A stretch of DNA of 64,000 nucleotides from Flexivirga meconopsidis (GCF_026162425.1 NZ_JAOBQJ010000005.1:523597-587596), one strand, 5' to 3'; shown: positions 44,819 through 54,345, counted from the stretch's first letter. A program made the numbers and translations. Notes: generated by a model not told the origin, from the letters alone.

Positions 44819-45680
44819 GTGGTTCTTCCTCCTCCGGGCGCGGGGCCGTCTCGGCTGCGGGCAACGGATCGCAATCTTGCCACCCGAGCCGGTGACGCAA
44901 CGCCTGCGGCGTCCACCGCTGGTCGATCCCGAGCTCGCTCGTTGCGACCCGCTGCGCATCGGCGGGGTCCACCTGCGGGGTGTGCAGTTGCGGGAACAGG
45001 CGCAGCTGCCGGGCCATGCCGCCGAGTACGGCGTGGTCGTTCTGCAGCACCATCGGGTCGCCGTAGACCCCGATCTCGCGGCCCAGCGACGCGCCGTAGA
45101 GCAGCGCGGAGCCGAGCCGGTTGCTCACCACCCGGCGATGGGCGGACATCTCGGCGAGCTGGGCGTCCAGGAAGTCGGTGTCGCCGCCGGCGTTCATGTG
45201 CCCCCGCCGGCCGTGGGTGATCACCCGAAAACCCTTGTCGGCGTAGATCTTCCGGATCTCCGGACGCTCATAGTCATTCCAGTAGAGACACATCGTCAGC
45301 GGCACGTCACCCTCCATCGCGCGCACCTCGTCGGCGTATGCCGCGTGGTCCCCCACGATCTGCTGCCCCTCCCAGCCGTGGAACGGGTAGACGATCGTGC
45401 CCTCACCCGCAGGCGGCGGCTTCGGCTGCATGGCCAACAGGTAGCTCCACGGTGCGCCGACCACGACATAGTCCCGCTGCCCGAGCGACCAGCCGCGGCG
45501 CCGCACCGACTCCGACCAGACGAATTTCGGTGTGCCCGGGGTGAATTCGTGGCCCACGGCGAAGCCGTCGTGCAGGTTCCAGCCGTGCTGCAGGTAGCCC
45601 CAGATCGGGCCCGGGTCGGCGACGCCGCAGTAGCGGGCCAGCACGTCGGCATGGCCGTAGAAGGCGTTGGCGTGGTGCAT
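44805..45680 (-). CDS. 'YGH-QHxW' family protein, copy C (function unknown)
   Basis: 291 residues: HHANAFYGHADVLARYCGVAD, YLQHGWNLHDGFAVGHEF, VVVGAPWSYLLAMQPKPPP, IVYPFHGWEGQQIVGDH, FRVITHGRRGHMNAGGDTDFLDAQLAEM, VVSNRLGSALLYGASLGREIGVYGDPM, and TPQALRHRLGWQD at the end. It is clearly homologous to copy B along its whole length. The gene lies four bases after pseC in the same operon, which ties this unknown family to pseudaminic acid use, possibly as transferases. Confidence 0.65.
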   Translation of the reverse strand: MHHANAFYGHADVLARYCGVADPGPIWGYLQHGWNLHDGFAVGHEFTPGTPKFVWSESVRRRGWSLGQRDYVVVGAPWSYLLAMQPKPPPAGEGTIVYPFHGWEGQQIVGDHAAYADEVRAMEGDVPLTMCLYWNDYERPEIRKIYADKGFRVITHGRRGHMNAGGDTDFLDAQLAEMSAHRRVVSNRLGSALLYGASLGREIGVYGDPMVLQNDHAVLGGMARQLRLFPQLHTPQVDPADAQRVATSELGIDQRWTPQALRHRLGWQDCDPLPAAETAPRPEEEEPRGLQ

Positions 45681-45684
45681 CGAC

Positions 45685-46818
45685 CTACTCGCCGACGAAC
45701 CCGCGCACCAGCTCGATGACCCGGTCGACGTCGTCGTCGGTGAGGTCGGCGAACATCGGCAGGCTGATCTCCTGGCTGGAGTAGGTCTCGGCGACCGGGA
45801 ACTGCCCCTGCCGCCAACCGAGTTCGGCGAAGATCGGCTGATGGTGCACCGGGATGTAGTTGACCTGCACCCCGATGTCGTTCGCGCGCAGGTGGTCGAA
45901 CAACTCGCGGCGGCGGCCGTCGAGGACGCGCAGCGGGTAGAGGTGCCACATCGGGTCGGCGCCGTCCCGCTGGGTCGGGGTGCGCAGGGCCTCGATGCCG
46001 GCGAAGCCCTCGTTGTAGCGCGCCGTCACCTCGGTGCGGCGCTGCTTGAAGTCGGCCAGCCGCTTCAGCTGGTTGCTGCCGAGCGCGGCGAGCACGTCGG
46101 GCAGCCGGTAATTGAGGCCGAGCGAGTGCACCTCGTAGTACCAGCCGCCCTGCCCCTCGCCGTTACGCAGCTGCTCCGGGTCGCGCGTGTAGCCGATGCT
46201 CTTGAACAGCCGGGCCCGCTCCAGCACCTCGGGATCGGCGCCGACGACCGCGCCGCCCTCGGCGGTGGTGAGGTTCTTGGTCGGGAAGAACGAGAACGTC
46301 GTGACGTCCGCCAACGAGCCGACCGGCACCCCGTCGAGTGTGCCGCCGATCGAGTGGGCGGCGTCCTCAAGCAGCAGCGCGCCGCCCGCGTGCGCGAGCT
46401 CGCGGAGCGCCGGCGCGTCGATCGGGTGCCCCGCGTAGTCAACCCCGGCAATCACCTTGGTGTTGCTGGTGATTGCCGCCTCGACCGCCTGCGGGTCGAG
46501 GTTGCCGGTGTCCTCGCTCACGTCGGCAAAGACGATCTTGGCGCCTTGCCACATTGCACACGTGGCGGTGGCGAAGAAGGTCAGTGGGGTGGTGATGACC
46601 TCGTCCCCGGGCCGGAGCCCGAGGCCGGCGTATGCCGTGTGCAGGGCCGCGGTGCCGGAGGTGACCGACACGGCCGGCTCGGCGACCCCGGCGGTGTCGG
46701 CGACGGCACGCTCGAAGGCGGTGACCGCCGGACCGGTGGTGAGCCAGTCACCGCGCAGCACTGCGGCGACCGCCGCGATGTCCTCGTCGTTGATCGACTG
46801 GCGGCCGTAGTTCAACAC
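45685..46818 (-). CDS. pseC: UDP-4-amino-4,6-dideoxy-N-acetyl-L-altrosamine transaminase
   Basis: PLP aminotransferase acting on the PseB product, second step of pseudaminic acid synthesis. 377 residues: NYGRQSINDEDIAAVAAVLRGDWLTTGPAV at the N-terminus is the PseC signature; VTSGTAALHTAYAGLGL, DEVITTPLTFFATATCAMW, LLLEDAAHSIGGTLDG and the PLP lysine about residue 181 in FFPTKNLTTAEGGA follow, and NYIPVHHQPIFAELGW near the C-terminus. GTG 46818. It is downstream of pseB in the same direction (51-base gap). Confidence 0.93.
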   Translation of the reverse strand: MLNYGRQSINDEDIAAVAAVLRGDWLTTGPAVTAFERAVADTAGVAEPAVSVTSGTAALHTAYAGLGLRPGDEVITTPLTFFATATCAMWQGAKIVFADVSEDTGNLDPQAVEAAITSNTKVIAGVDYAGHPIDAPALRELAHAGGALLLEDAAHSIGGTLDGVPVGSLADVTTFSFFPTKNLTTAEGGAVVGADPEVLERARLFKSIGYTRDPEQLRNGEGQGGWYYEVHSLGLNYRLPDVLAALGSNQLKRLADFKQRRTEVTARYNEGFAGIEALRTPTQRDGADPMWHLYPLRVLDGRRRELFDHLRANDIGVQVNYIPVHHQPIFAELGWRQGQFPVAETYSSQEISLPMFADLTDDDVDRVIELVRGFVGE

Positions 46819-46869
46819 TGTCGACAGGTTTCCTTTGCGCGTCGTGGTCCCTGGAGAAGTGGGGGTGAC

Positions 46870-47859
46870 CTAGACGCCCGATTCGAGGATTTTGCGGATG
46901 TCGTCGGCGTCGATCCAGATGTCGTTCTTGTCCGAGGAGCAGTGGAAGCCCTCGGGCACGGGGGTGGCGTTCTCGATCGGCTTGTAACCCCAGCTGGCCA
47001 GCTCCGGCTGCAGCACGTAGTACTTGCCGTCCTGCACGATGACCGCGCGGCGGCCCTCCTCGGGCGAGATCATCTCCTCGTGCAGCTTCTCGCCGGGGCG
47101 CAGGCCGATGTCGTGCATCTTGGCGCCCGGGGCGATCGCCTGCGCGAGGTCGGTGACCTTGTGCGACGGGATGTGCGGCACGACCAGCTCGCCGCCCTGC
47201 ATCATGTCGAAGGTGTCGAGCACCATCTGCACGGCGTCGGGCAACGTGATCAGGAAGCGGGTGCAACGCAGGTCGGTGATCGGCAGCGACTCACCCGCCT
47301 CGTGCAGCGCGCGGAACTTCGGCACGATCGACCCGCGTGATCCGGTCACGTTGCCGTAGCGGACGACGGCGAAGCGAGTCGGGTAGGCGGCGGCGTAGTG
47401 GTTGCCGAGGATGAAGAGCTTGTCCGCGGTGAGCTTCGTTGCGCCATACAGGTTGATCGGGCTGGACGCCTTGTCGGTCGAGAGGGCGACGACCTTCTTC
47501 ACCCCTGCGTCGATTGCGGCCTCAATGACGTTCTGCGAGCCGAGCACGTTGGTCTTGACGAACTCGAACGGGTTGTATTCCCCGGTGTCGACCTGCTTCA
47601 GCGCCGCCGCGTGCACGACGTAGTCGACCTGGTGCATCGCCCGCTGCAGCCGTGGCAGGTCACGCACGTCGCCGATGAACCAGCGCAGCCGCGGGTCGTC
47701 GGCGAAGTGCTGGCGCACCTCCCACTGCTTCAGCTCGTCGCGTGAGTAGACGATCACCCGCTTGGGCTTCACGTCGTCGAGCAGGCGCCGGATGAACGCC
47801 TTGCCGAACGACCCGGTGCCGCCCGTCACGAGAACCGACGAACCTTGCAACTCAGACAC
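46870..47859 (-). CDS. pseB: UDP-N-acetylglucosamine 4,6-dehydratase (inverting)
   Basis: Extended SDR enzyme starting pseudaminic acid synthesis from UDP-GlcNAc. 329 residues: VLVTGGTGSFGKAFIRRLL (NAD site, residues about 9-27), VIVYSRDELKQWEV, VVHAAALKQVDTGEYNPFEFVKTNV, the catalytic STDKASSPINLYGATKLTAD, VRYGNVTGSRGSIVPKF and ITDLRCTRFLITLPDAVQMV. All are characteristic of PseB/FlaA1. GTG 47859. It heads the leftward pse group pseB-pseC-YGH-C-YGH-B-coiled-coil C. Confidence 0.95.
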   Translation of the reverse strand: MSELQGSSVLVTGGTGSFGKAFIRRLLDDVKPKRVIVYSRDELKQWEVRQHFADDPRLRWFIGDVRDLPRLQRAMHQVDYVVHAAALKQVDTGEYNPFEFVKTNVLGSQNVIEAAIDAGVKKVVALSTDKASSPINLYGATKLTADKLFILGNHYAAAYPTRFAVVRYGNVTGSRGSIVPKFRALHEAGESLPITDLRCTRFLITLPDAVQMVLDTFDMMQGGELVVPHIPSHKVTDLAQAIAPGAKMHDIGLRPGEKLHEEMISPEEGRRAVIVQDGKYYVLQPELASWGYKPIENATPVPEGFHCSSDKNDIWIDADDIRKILESGV

Positions 47860-47938
47860 TCAGGACTCCCGCATTCGGACGACATTCGAGGTCGCGCAAG
47901 GGCGCGCGGACCGCCCAAGAGGTTAACATTCGGGGGCG

Positions 47939-48970
47939 ATGACCACCGCTCCTGCGACGCCCCGCGTCGGCCTGCGCTGTGACGCGGGAGCGCGCATCGG
48001 CGTCGGGCACGCGGTCCGGTCCCTCGCGCTCGGCGAGGAGCTGCGCAACCGCGGCCACCAGGTGACCGTGTGGGGTGACCTCGCGGACGTGCCCTGGTTG
48101 GAGACTTTGGTCACCCGCGCGCGTTTCGACCGTATGCCGGCAGCCACGACCGGACCGGCGCTCGCCGAGCAGGCACGGTCCGCCGGCTTCGACACGGTGG
48201 TGCTCGACGGCTACCAGCTGCCCGCCGACGCCGGCACCGCCCTGCGCGCCGCGGGTGCGACGGTGCTGGCGATGGTCGACGGCGAGTTTGGCGGCGGCCA
48301 GGAGGCCGACCTCTACGTCGACCAGAACCTCGGGTCGACGCCGCACGCCGGAGGTCCCGCGGGCTCGGTGGCATTGGCCGGGGCCGACTACGCGCTCTTT
48401 CGCGACTCGGTGCTCAACCGTCGGCGTGCGCCCGTTGACGTTGGCGAAATCCGTTCGGTGCTGGCGGTTTTCGGCGGCACGGACCCGATGGGCGCCGCGC
48501 CCCTCGTCATACCCGCTCTGCTCGCGACCGGCGCGCCGCTCGAGGTGACGGTGGTGGCCGGCAACCCCGGCATCGCCGCCCGACTGCGCGCGCTCACCCC
48601 CGGCCCGGGCCAGACCGTGCGGACCGTCCCGCCGGACCCTGACCTGGCAGCGCGCGCCGCCGCGGCGGACCTGGCGATCACTGCGTCCGGGTCCTCGGTG
48701 TGGGAGCTGCTGACGATCGGGGTGCCGACCGCGGTCGTGTGCGTGGCCGACAACCAGGAGCTCGGCTACCGCCAGGCGCTGGACGCCGGGGTCGCGACCG
48801 GGCTCGGGCGGTTGTGGCAGTTCGACGCCGCCCGCGCCACCGGGGCCCTGCGTGCCCTGATCGACGACCCCTCCGCGGCGGCAGCCCTCGCGTCGCGCGG
48901 GCAGCGCCTGTTCGACGGGCGCGGCCGGCAGCGGGTCGCCGACGCGCTGACCGCCGCTCAGCCCAGCTGA
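47939..48970 (+). CDS. pseG: UDP-2,4-diacetamido-2,4,6-trideoxy-L-altrose hydrolase
   Basis: 343 residues. GT-B-like hydrolase removing UDP from the pseudaminate precursor. N-terminal GLRCDAGARIGVGHAVRSLALGEEL matches the R-x-D-x-x-x-x-I-G-x-G-H-x-x-R motif of PseG; VVLDGYQLPADAG, LAVFGGTDPMGAAPLVIPALLA, and the C-terminal LAITASGSSVWELLTIGVPTAVVCVADNQ also fit. Starts at ATG 47939 after a GGGGG tract, 79 bases divergent from pseB. TAACAT just upstream is a possible -10. The 3' end overlaps the PseF-like gene by 13 bases on the other strand. Confidence 0.9.
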   Translation: MTTAPATPRVGLRCDAGARIGVGHAVRSLALGEELRNRGHQVTVWGDLADVPWLETLVTRARFDRMPAATTGPALAEQARSAGFDTVVLDGYQLPADAGTALRAAGATVLAMVDGEFGGGQEADLYVDQNLGSTPHAGGPAGSVALAGADYALFRDSVLNRRRAPVDVGEIRSVLAVFGGTDPMGAAPLVIPALLATGAPLEVTVVAGNPGIAARLRALTPGPGQTVRTVPPDPDLAARAAAADLAITASGSSVWELLTIGVPTAVVCVADNQELGYRQALDAGVATGLGRLWQFDAARATGALRALIDDPSAAAALASRGQRLFDGRGRQRVADALTAAQPS

Positions 48971-50277
48971 GTCGCCTGGTCACGCACCTGCGCCGGCGAT
49001 GCGGCGGCGAGCAGCACGGTGGTCACCCCCGGCGTGGCGAGCGCGCGTTGCGCCTCATCGGGCGACTGGCAGCGCACCGCGACCACGATCTCCGGATGCT
49101 CCGCGGGCAGCTGATCGAGCAGTCCCGGTGCGACCTCGAGGTAGCCGATACGGCGATCGGCGAGCGCCGCGGTCAGCTCCTGCGCCCGCACCACGACCGA
49201 CCCGAGCGCCCGGGCGACGCTCTGCGCGTTGAGCGCGACGAGCTCGTCACCGTGCGCCACGAAGTCCGACCATCCCGCGGTCGCGACCACGTCGACGCCG
49301 CCGACCCGAAGCCGGGCCATCGCCTCCCAGACCGCACCGTCGACGCCCTCCGGCATACCCGGTGGCAGCGTGACGATGACCCCGACCCGTTCGGACAGTC
49401 CGTGCGCGAGCGCCTGCCCGACACGCGGCGCGCTCCCGGCGTGCGCCAGGGAGGTCTCCAGGTGGGTGACCCCGGAGGCCGCCGCGAGTTCGAGCACCCG
49501 CGACGCCTCGGCCGCGTCCCGCAGCTCGCCGAGCCCGGAGGTGTCGAGCACCCACGGCCCGACCGCGAGCGGGTTCGGCATACCGCCCGGCAACGGCGCC
49601 GGCATCGCGCCACCGGCGGCGACCCACCGGTCGAGCAGTTCGCGCCAGGTCAACGCCAGCGGATCCTCCACTCCGGCAAGGGCTTTGGCGGCAATCGTGA
49701 AATCCAGCAGGGTGTCCACGGTGCACCGCACCCGACCGGCCGCGCCCTCCACCGGCGGCACCCAGGTCAGGTCCGCGCTGTGCCGGCGGATCCAGGGAGT
49801 CACGTGTTCCCGGTCGTATGGCGCATCCGCCTCCCGGTCCGCGGTGCGCAGCAGTCCCACGGTGAAGACCTCGGCTCCCAGGCCGTAGATGGTGTCGGTG
49901 GTGACCCGGATGTAGTCCTCCCCCGCGTCCTGCATGCGGTCGATGAGCTCGGCGACATACGTCCCGTCGGGGCCGACGTTGTCACCGGTGAGCCGGACGA
50001 CCAGGTCGGCGTCGTCGAGATCGGCGGTGGCCGCGGCGAAGCGGTGCAGCGTGTCGTGCAGGTCTCCGCGGAAGACCGGGACGCCCGCATCGGTCAGTGC
50101 CGCTGCCAGCACGTCGTCCTCGGGTTCGGCGCTCGTGGCCACGACCACCTCGAGGCCGGTGTTCGACGCGCGCTGCGCGGCAAGCACGACCAGCGGCCGC
50201 CCGACCAGCGTGAGCAGCGCCTTCCCCGGCAGGCGCGACGACGACAGGCGGGACTGGATGACCACTCGGACGCGCAT
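48958..50277 (-). CDS. CMP-pseudaminate cytidylyltransferase-like protein fused to an aldo-keto reductase-like domain
   Basis: 439 residues. Residues 1-205 form a SpsF/PseF-type cytidylyltransferase: VRVVIQSRLSSSRLPGKALL, LEVVVATSAEPEDDVLAAAL, VPVFRGDLHDTLHRFAAAT, LVVRLTGDNVGPDG and VRCTVDTLLDF. From about residue 220 the sequence looks like an aldo-keto reductase barrel (PWVLDTSGLGELRDAAEASRVLELAAASGVTHLETS, VARALGSVVVRAQELTAAL, TPGVTTVLLAAASPAQVRD), but the catalytic Asp/Tyr of DTAxxYG read ETSLAHAG, so activity is doubtful. It supplies the missing activation step after PseI. ATG 50277; it is convergent with pseG, 42 bases divergent from the TIGR03089 gene. Confidence 0.8.
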   Translation of the reverse strand: MRVRVVIQSRLSSSRLPGKALLTLVGRPLVVLAAQRASNTGLEVVVATSAEPEDDVLAAALTDAGVPVFRGDLHDTLHRFAAATADLDDADLVVRLTGDNVGPDGTYVAELIDRMQDAGEDYIRVTTDTIYGLGAEVFTVGLLRTADREADAPYDREHVTPWIRRHSADLTWVPPVEGAAGRVRCTVDTLLDFTIAAKALAGVEDPLALTWRELLDRWVAAGGAMPAPLPGGMPNPLAVGPWVLDTSGLGELRDAAEASRVLELAAASGVTHLETSLAHAGSAPRVGQALAHGLSERVGVIVTLPPGMPEGVDGAVWEAMARLRVGGVDVVATAGWSDFVAHGDELVALNAQSVARALGSVVVRAQELTAALADRRIGYLEVAPGLLDQLPAEHPEIVVAVRCQSPDEAQRALATPGVTTVLLAAASPAQVRDQATQLG

Positions 50278-50319
50278 GGGGACCGACGCTATCTCCTGAC
50301 GCTTGCCTACGCTGCTGCG

Positions 50320-50949
50320 GTGACCCCTGACGGACTGACCATGGCGCTGCGCACCAACGACCCGGGACGCCCCCTGCTCACCTGGTATGACGACAGCACC
50401 GGCGAACGCATCGAGTTGTCCGCCCGCACCCTGCTCAACTGGGTGGCCAAGGCGGGCAACTGGCTGGACCTGGAGGCGGCCGCCGAGCCGGGCGGTGTGC
50501 TGGCGTTGACCGTCCCGGCCGATCACTGGCGGGCGGTCTACTGGGCGCTGGCCGGGTGGAGTCGCGGGCTGACGGTCGACCTGACCGGCGGCGCGGGCGA
50601 CGCGACTGTCGGTCTCGACACCGGCCCGGCCGGCGCAGACCTGGTCGAGCCGGCCGCGTCGCTCGCGGCCAGCCCGCTCCAGGCGATGCCGGACGCCCCG
50701 CCGCCCCCGGTGGGCACCTTCGACGACTCGACCCCGGCGATCACTGCGGCCAGGACGACCTACGCGGACCTGTCCGCAGCCGAAATCGCCCAGGACGCAA
50801 GGGTTCTCGTCGAACACGCGGATGCGGCACTGCTGGCTACCGTCGTGCGCGTGCTGCTCGCCGGAGGCTCGGTAGTGATCCAGCGCTCCGCCGACCGCAG
50901 CCGCCGAGACGACCGCCTCGCCGCCGAGGGCGTGACCCAGGTCTTGTAA
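50320..50949 (+). CDS. TIGR03089 family protein (Rv3268 type)
   Basis: 209 residues. PLLTWYDDSTGERIELSARTLLNWVAKAGNWL is the family signature and resembles the N-terminus of acyl-CoA synthetases, of which this is a truncated relative without the P-loop or the C-terminal domain. GTG 50320 begins about ten bases after a TACGCT -10-like box, so translation may be leaderless or nearly so. In mycobacteria the homologue is next to the LCP gene; here it lies about 4.5 kb from it. Function unknown. Confidence 0.8.
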   Translation: MTPDGLTMALRTNDPGRPLLTWYDDSTGERIELSARTLLNWVAKAGNWLDLEAAAEPGGVLALTVPADHWRAVYWALAGWSRGLTVDLTGGAGDATVGLDTGPAGADLVEPAASLAASPLQAMPDAPPPPVGTFDDSTPAITAARTTYADLSAAEIAQDARVLVEHADAALLATVVRVLLAGGSVVIQRSADRSRRDDRLAAEGVTQVL

Positions 50950-50959
50950 CCTCGATCAC

Positions 50960-51733
50960 ATGGACAAGGTTGTCTCCTCCGCAGCCGAAGCCGTCTCCGA
51001 CATCAGCAGCGGATCGTCGCTGGCCGTGGGCGGATTCGGTCTCTGCGGCATCCCGAGTGTGCTGATCGATGCCCTGCACAAGGGCGCCGCGACCGACCTG
51101 GAGGTCGTCTCCAACAACTGCGGCGTGGACGACTGGGGCCTGGGGATCCTGCTGCGCGACAAGCGGATCCGGCGCATCGTCGCGTCATACGTCGGGGAGA
51201 ACAAAGAGTTCACCCGGCAATACCTGGAGGGCGAGCTCGAGGTCGAGCTGACCCCGCAGGGCACGCTCGCCGAGAAGCTGCGCGCCGGCGGCGCCGGCAT
51301 CCCGGCCTTCTACACCGCGACCGGTGTCGGCACCCAGGTCGCCGACGGAGGCATGCCGTGGCGGTATGCCGCGGACGGCTCGGTCGAGCTCGCCTCCCCG
51401 CCGAAGGAGACCCGCGAGTTCGAGTTCGCCGGCGGAACCCGTCCTTATGTGCTGGAGCGCTCCATCGCCACCGACTTCGCGCTGGTGCGCGCCGCCAAGG
51501 GCGACCGGCACGGCAACCTGGTCTTCCACTCCAGCGCCCGCAACTTCAACCCGCTCGCCGCCATGGCCGGTCGGCTGACGATTGCCGAGGTCGAGGAGCT
51601 GGTCGACCCCGGTGACATCGCACCCGACGACGTGCACCTGCCCGGCATCTACGTGCAGCGCGTCGTCGCGCTCACCCCGGAGCAGGCCGCCGACAAGCGC
51701 ATCGAGAAGGTCACCACCAAGGACGGTCAGTAG
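50960..51733 (+). CDS. 3-oxoacid CoA-transferase subunit A
   Basis: 257 residues: [91 protein letters not shown], and [20 protein letters not shown]. This is the A chain of a two-subunit CoA transferase (succinyl-CoA:acetoacetate or oxoadipate type) used in ketone or fatty/aromatic acid catabolism. The B chain starts two bases downstream. The exact acyl acceptor cannot be told apart by sequence reading. Confidence 0.92.
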   Translation: MDKVVSSAAEAVSDISSGSSLAVGGFGLCGIPSVLIDALHKGAATDLEVVSNNCGVDDWGLGILLRDKRIRRIVASYVGENKEFTRQYLEGELEVELTPQGTLAEKLRAGGAGIPAFYTATGVGTQVADGGMPWRYAADGSVELASPPKETREFEFAGGTRPYVLERSIATDFALVRAAKGDRHGNLVFHSSARNFNPLAAMAGRLTIAEVEELVDPGDIAPDDVHLPGIYVQRVVALTPEQAADKRIEKVTTKDGQ

Positions 51734-51735
51734 AC

Positions 51736-52362
<627 letters not shown>

Positions 52363-52413
52363 GGGGCAACCCACGCCCGAGGCGTCTGCGCTGACGCGGC
52401 CGCCCGCGCGAGG

Positions 52414-53457
52414 TCAGCCGGAAACGGCGCTGGCCCGGTCCGCCTCGCGCTTGAGCCGCCGCTTGATCTGGGCGTCCTCGCGCGCCAACCGCCGGTCGAC
52501 GGCTTCTTCCGGGGTCGGCAGCTGGTGCCCGTCACCGAGCAGGTCGCTCATGTAGCGGTCCATGATCTCGTCCATCGGCCCGTCGCCGACGAGCTCGCCG
52601 CCGTTGAGGTAGAGACCGCGGGTGCAAAAGCGCAGCAGGTCGGCCGAGGAGTGGGAGACCAGGAAGAGCGTGCGGCCCTGGTCGAGCAGGTTCTCCATCC
52701 GGTTGTAGCACTTCTCCCGGAAGGCGGCGTCGCCCACAGCGAGCACCTCGTCGACCAGGATGATCGGCTCGTCCAGGCAGGTGATCACCGAGAAGCCGAG
52801 ACGCACCTGCATTCCGGAGCTGAAGTGCCGGAACGGCACGTCCAGGCCGGCCCGCACCTGCGGTCCGGCGAAGTCGACGATGTCGTCGAAACGCGCGTCG
52901 ATCTCCTCGCGCGCCATGCCGTGCAGACCGGCGGTCAGATAGACGTTCTCGCGGGCGGACAACTCCCCGATGAAGCCGCCGGTCAGCTCGATGAGCGGGG
53001 CGACGCCCTCGCGCACCGTCGCCTTGCCCTCGTCGGGCAGGAGCGTGCCGGCGATCATCTTCAGCAGCGTCGACTTGCCACCACCGTTGCCGCCGACCAG
53101 ACCGACGGCCTCGCCGCGACCGACCGTGAAGTTGAGGTTGCGCAGCGCCCAGAAGGTGTCCTTCTCGTGCGCGCTGCCGCCCCGGAAGATGATCTCGCGC
53201 AGCGACAGGTTGCGCTTGCGGCCGCGCAGGAACTCGATGCCGAGGTTGTCGACCTCGATGACCGGCCGGCCGGGGTCGGTCTTCCACTCCACGGTGCTCG
53301 GCACCGGTGGGAAGCCGTAGTCGGCCATCGTGCTCTTGTGCTCAGGGTCGTAGCCGGGCGGGTCGTTCTTGCGACGTTCCGGGCGCCACCGGAGCTTGCC
53401 GTTCTCCCCCATGACCGGCTCGCCGATCGGGCCCAGCTGCGTTGTGTCGTCGGACAT
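52414..53457 (-). CDS. Polysaccharide ABC exporter, ATP-binding protein (Wzt/RfbE type)
   Basis: 347 residues. Walker A reads VGGNGGGKSTLLKMI (GxNGxGKST), the signature FSSGMQVRLGFSV, Walker B PIILVDEVLAVGD, and the H-loop FLVSHSSAD. Such proteins energise export of teichoic acid, galactan or O-antigen. The N-terminal extension (GENGKLRWRPERRKNDPPG) occurs in the mycobacterial galactan exporter RfbE; a charged helical C-terminus follows. It is one base from the permease gene. Likely exports the glycan whose sugars are made by the pse genes. Confidence 0.9.
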   Translation of the reverse strand: MSDDTTQLGPIGEPVMGENGKLRWRPERRKNDPPGYDPEHKSTMADYGFPPVPSTVEWKTDPGRPVIEVDNLGIEFLRGRKRNLSLREIIFRGGSAHEKDTFWALRNLNFTVGRGEAVGLVGGNGGGKSTLLKMIAGTLLPDEGKATVREGVAPLIELTGGFIGELSARENVYLTAGLHGMAREEIDARFDDIVDFAGPQVRAGLDVPFRHFSSGMQVRLGFSVITCLDEPIILVDEVLAVGDAAFREKCYNRMENLLDQGRTLFLVSHSSADLLRFCTRGLYLNGGELVGDGPMDEIMDRYMSDLLGDGHQLPTPEEAVDRRLAREDAQIKRRLKREADRASAVSG

Positions 53458-53458
53458 C

Positions 53459-54286
53459 TCAGATCTCCTTCAGCACCGACGGCTCGAGTTTCTTGAAGAC
53501 CCACATGCCGAAGACCACCCACAGGCAGGACACCACGACCGCGAGGATCCACGCGTGGTAGTCCGGCGCCTGGTGCGGGATGAACACCTGCCGGAACATG
53601 TCGTTCACCCCGGTGAGCGGGTTGAACTGCTGGATGTGTTTGGCCCATGGTGCCCGGTCGGCGAGGATCTGGCTCGAGTAGACGATCGGGGTCAGGTAGA
53701 ACAGCATGCGCAGCGCGATGCGGACCAGCCGGACGAAGTCGTCGACCAGCGCGGTGACCGGCGCCATCACGAAGCCCATCCCGACACACAGCACGAATTC
53801 GATGAGCAGGGCCGGGATCCAGTAGAGGAAACGCTCCGGGTGGATCGAGATCTGGCCCGCGCCATACCGGAACCACAACATGAAGGCGAACAGGATCGGC
53901 AGCGACATCAGGAACTCGATGCCCTTGGCGATCACCAACCGGATCACCCACAGCTCGCGCGGCAGGTTGGTCGAGCGCACCAGCAGCCGCTCCGAGGACA
54001 GCGCGCGCGCCGACTCGGTGATCGAGGCGTTGAACCAGTTCCACGGCAGCAGGCCGGCGACCAGGAAGAGCACGAACGGCGCTCCGTCGCTGCGGGTTTC
54101 GGAGTTGGTGTGGTAGATCACGCCGAAGACGAACCAGTAGATCAGCGCCATCGCCAACGGGTCGATGAGCGTCCACAGGTAGCCGAGCACACTGCGGGCG
54201 TAACGCACCCGCAGGTCACGCTTCACCAGCGTCCAGAGCACCTTGCGGTGCTCGACAATGCGCCGCAGGCGCACAGCCATGTCCAT
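53459..54286 (-). CDS. Polysaccharide ABC exporter, membrane permease (Wzm/RfbD type)
   Basis: About 275 residues of the ABC-2 permease kind: RRIVEHRKVLWTLVKRDLRVRYARSVLGYLWTLIDPLAMALIYW at the N-terminus, then six membrane helices including FVLFLVAGLLPWNWF, FLMSLPILFAFMLWFRYG, ALLIEFVLCVGMGFVMAPV and MLFYLTPIVYSSQIL. ATG 54286 has GAGGA four bases upstream; ATG 54280 is an in-frame alternative. Pairs with the ATP-binding subunit. Together they move a lipid-linked polysaccharide across the membrane. Confidence 0.9.
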   Translation of the reverse strand: MDMAVRLRRIVEHRKVLWTLVKRDLRVRYARSVLGYLWTLIDPLAMALIYWFVFGVIYHTNSETRSDGAPFVLFLVAGLLPWNWFNASITESARALSSERLLVRSTNLPRELWVIRLVIAKGIEFLMSLPILFAFMLWFRYGAGQISIHPERFLYWIPALLIEFVLCVGMGFVMAPVTALVDDFVRLVRIALRMLFYLTPIVYSSQILADRAPWAKHIQQFNPLTGVNDMFRQVFIPHQAPDYHAWILAVVVSCLWVVFGMWVFKKLEPSVLKEI

Positions 54287-54345
54287 CGGTTCCTCGTAAG
54301 TCTTCAGTCGGTATGGCGCCCGGCGGCGCCCGGATCGGAGCGTCG

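Noticed and set aside
48700..50319. Upstream extension of the TIGR03089 open frame to 48700
   Set aside because: It is antisense to the PseF-like gene and has the composition of a shadow frame; family similarity begins just after GTG 50320.
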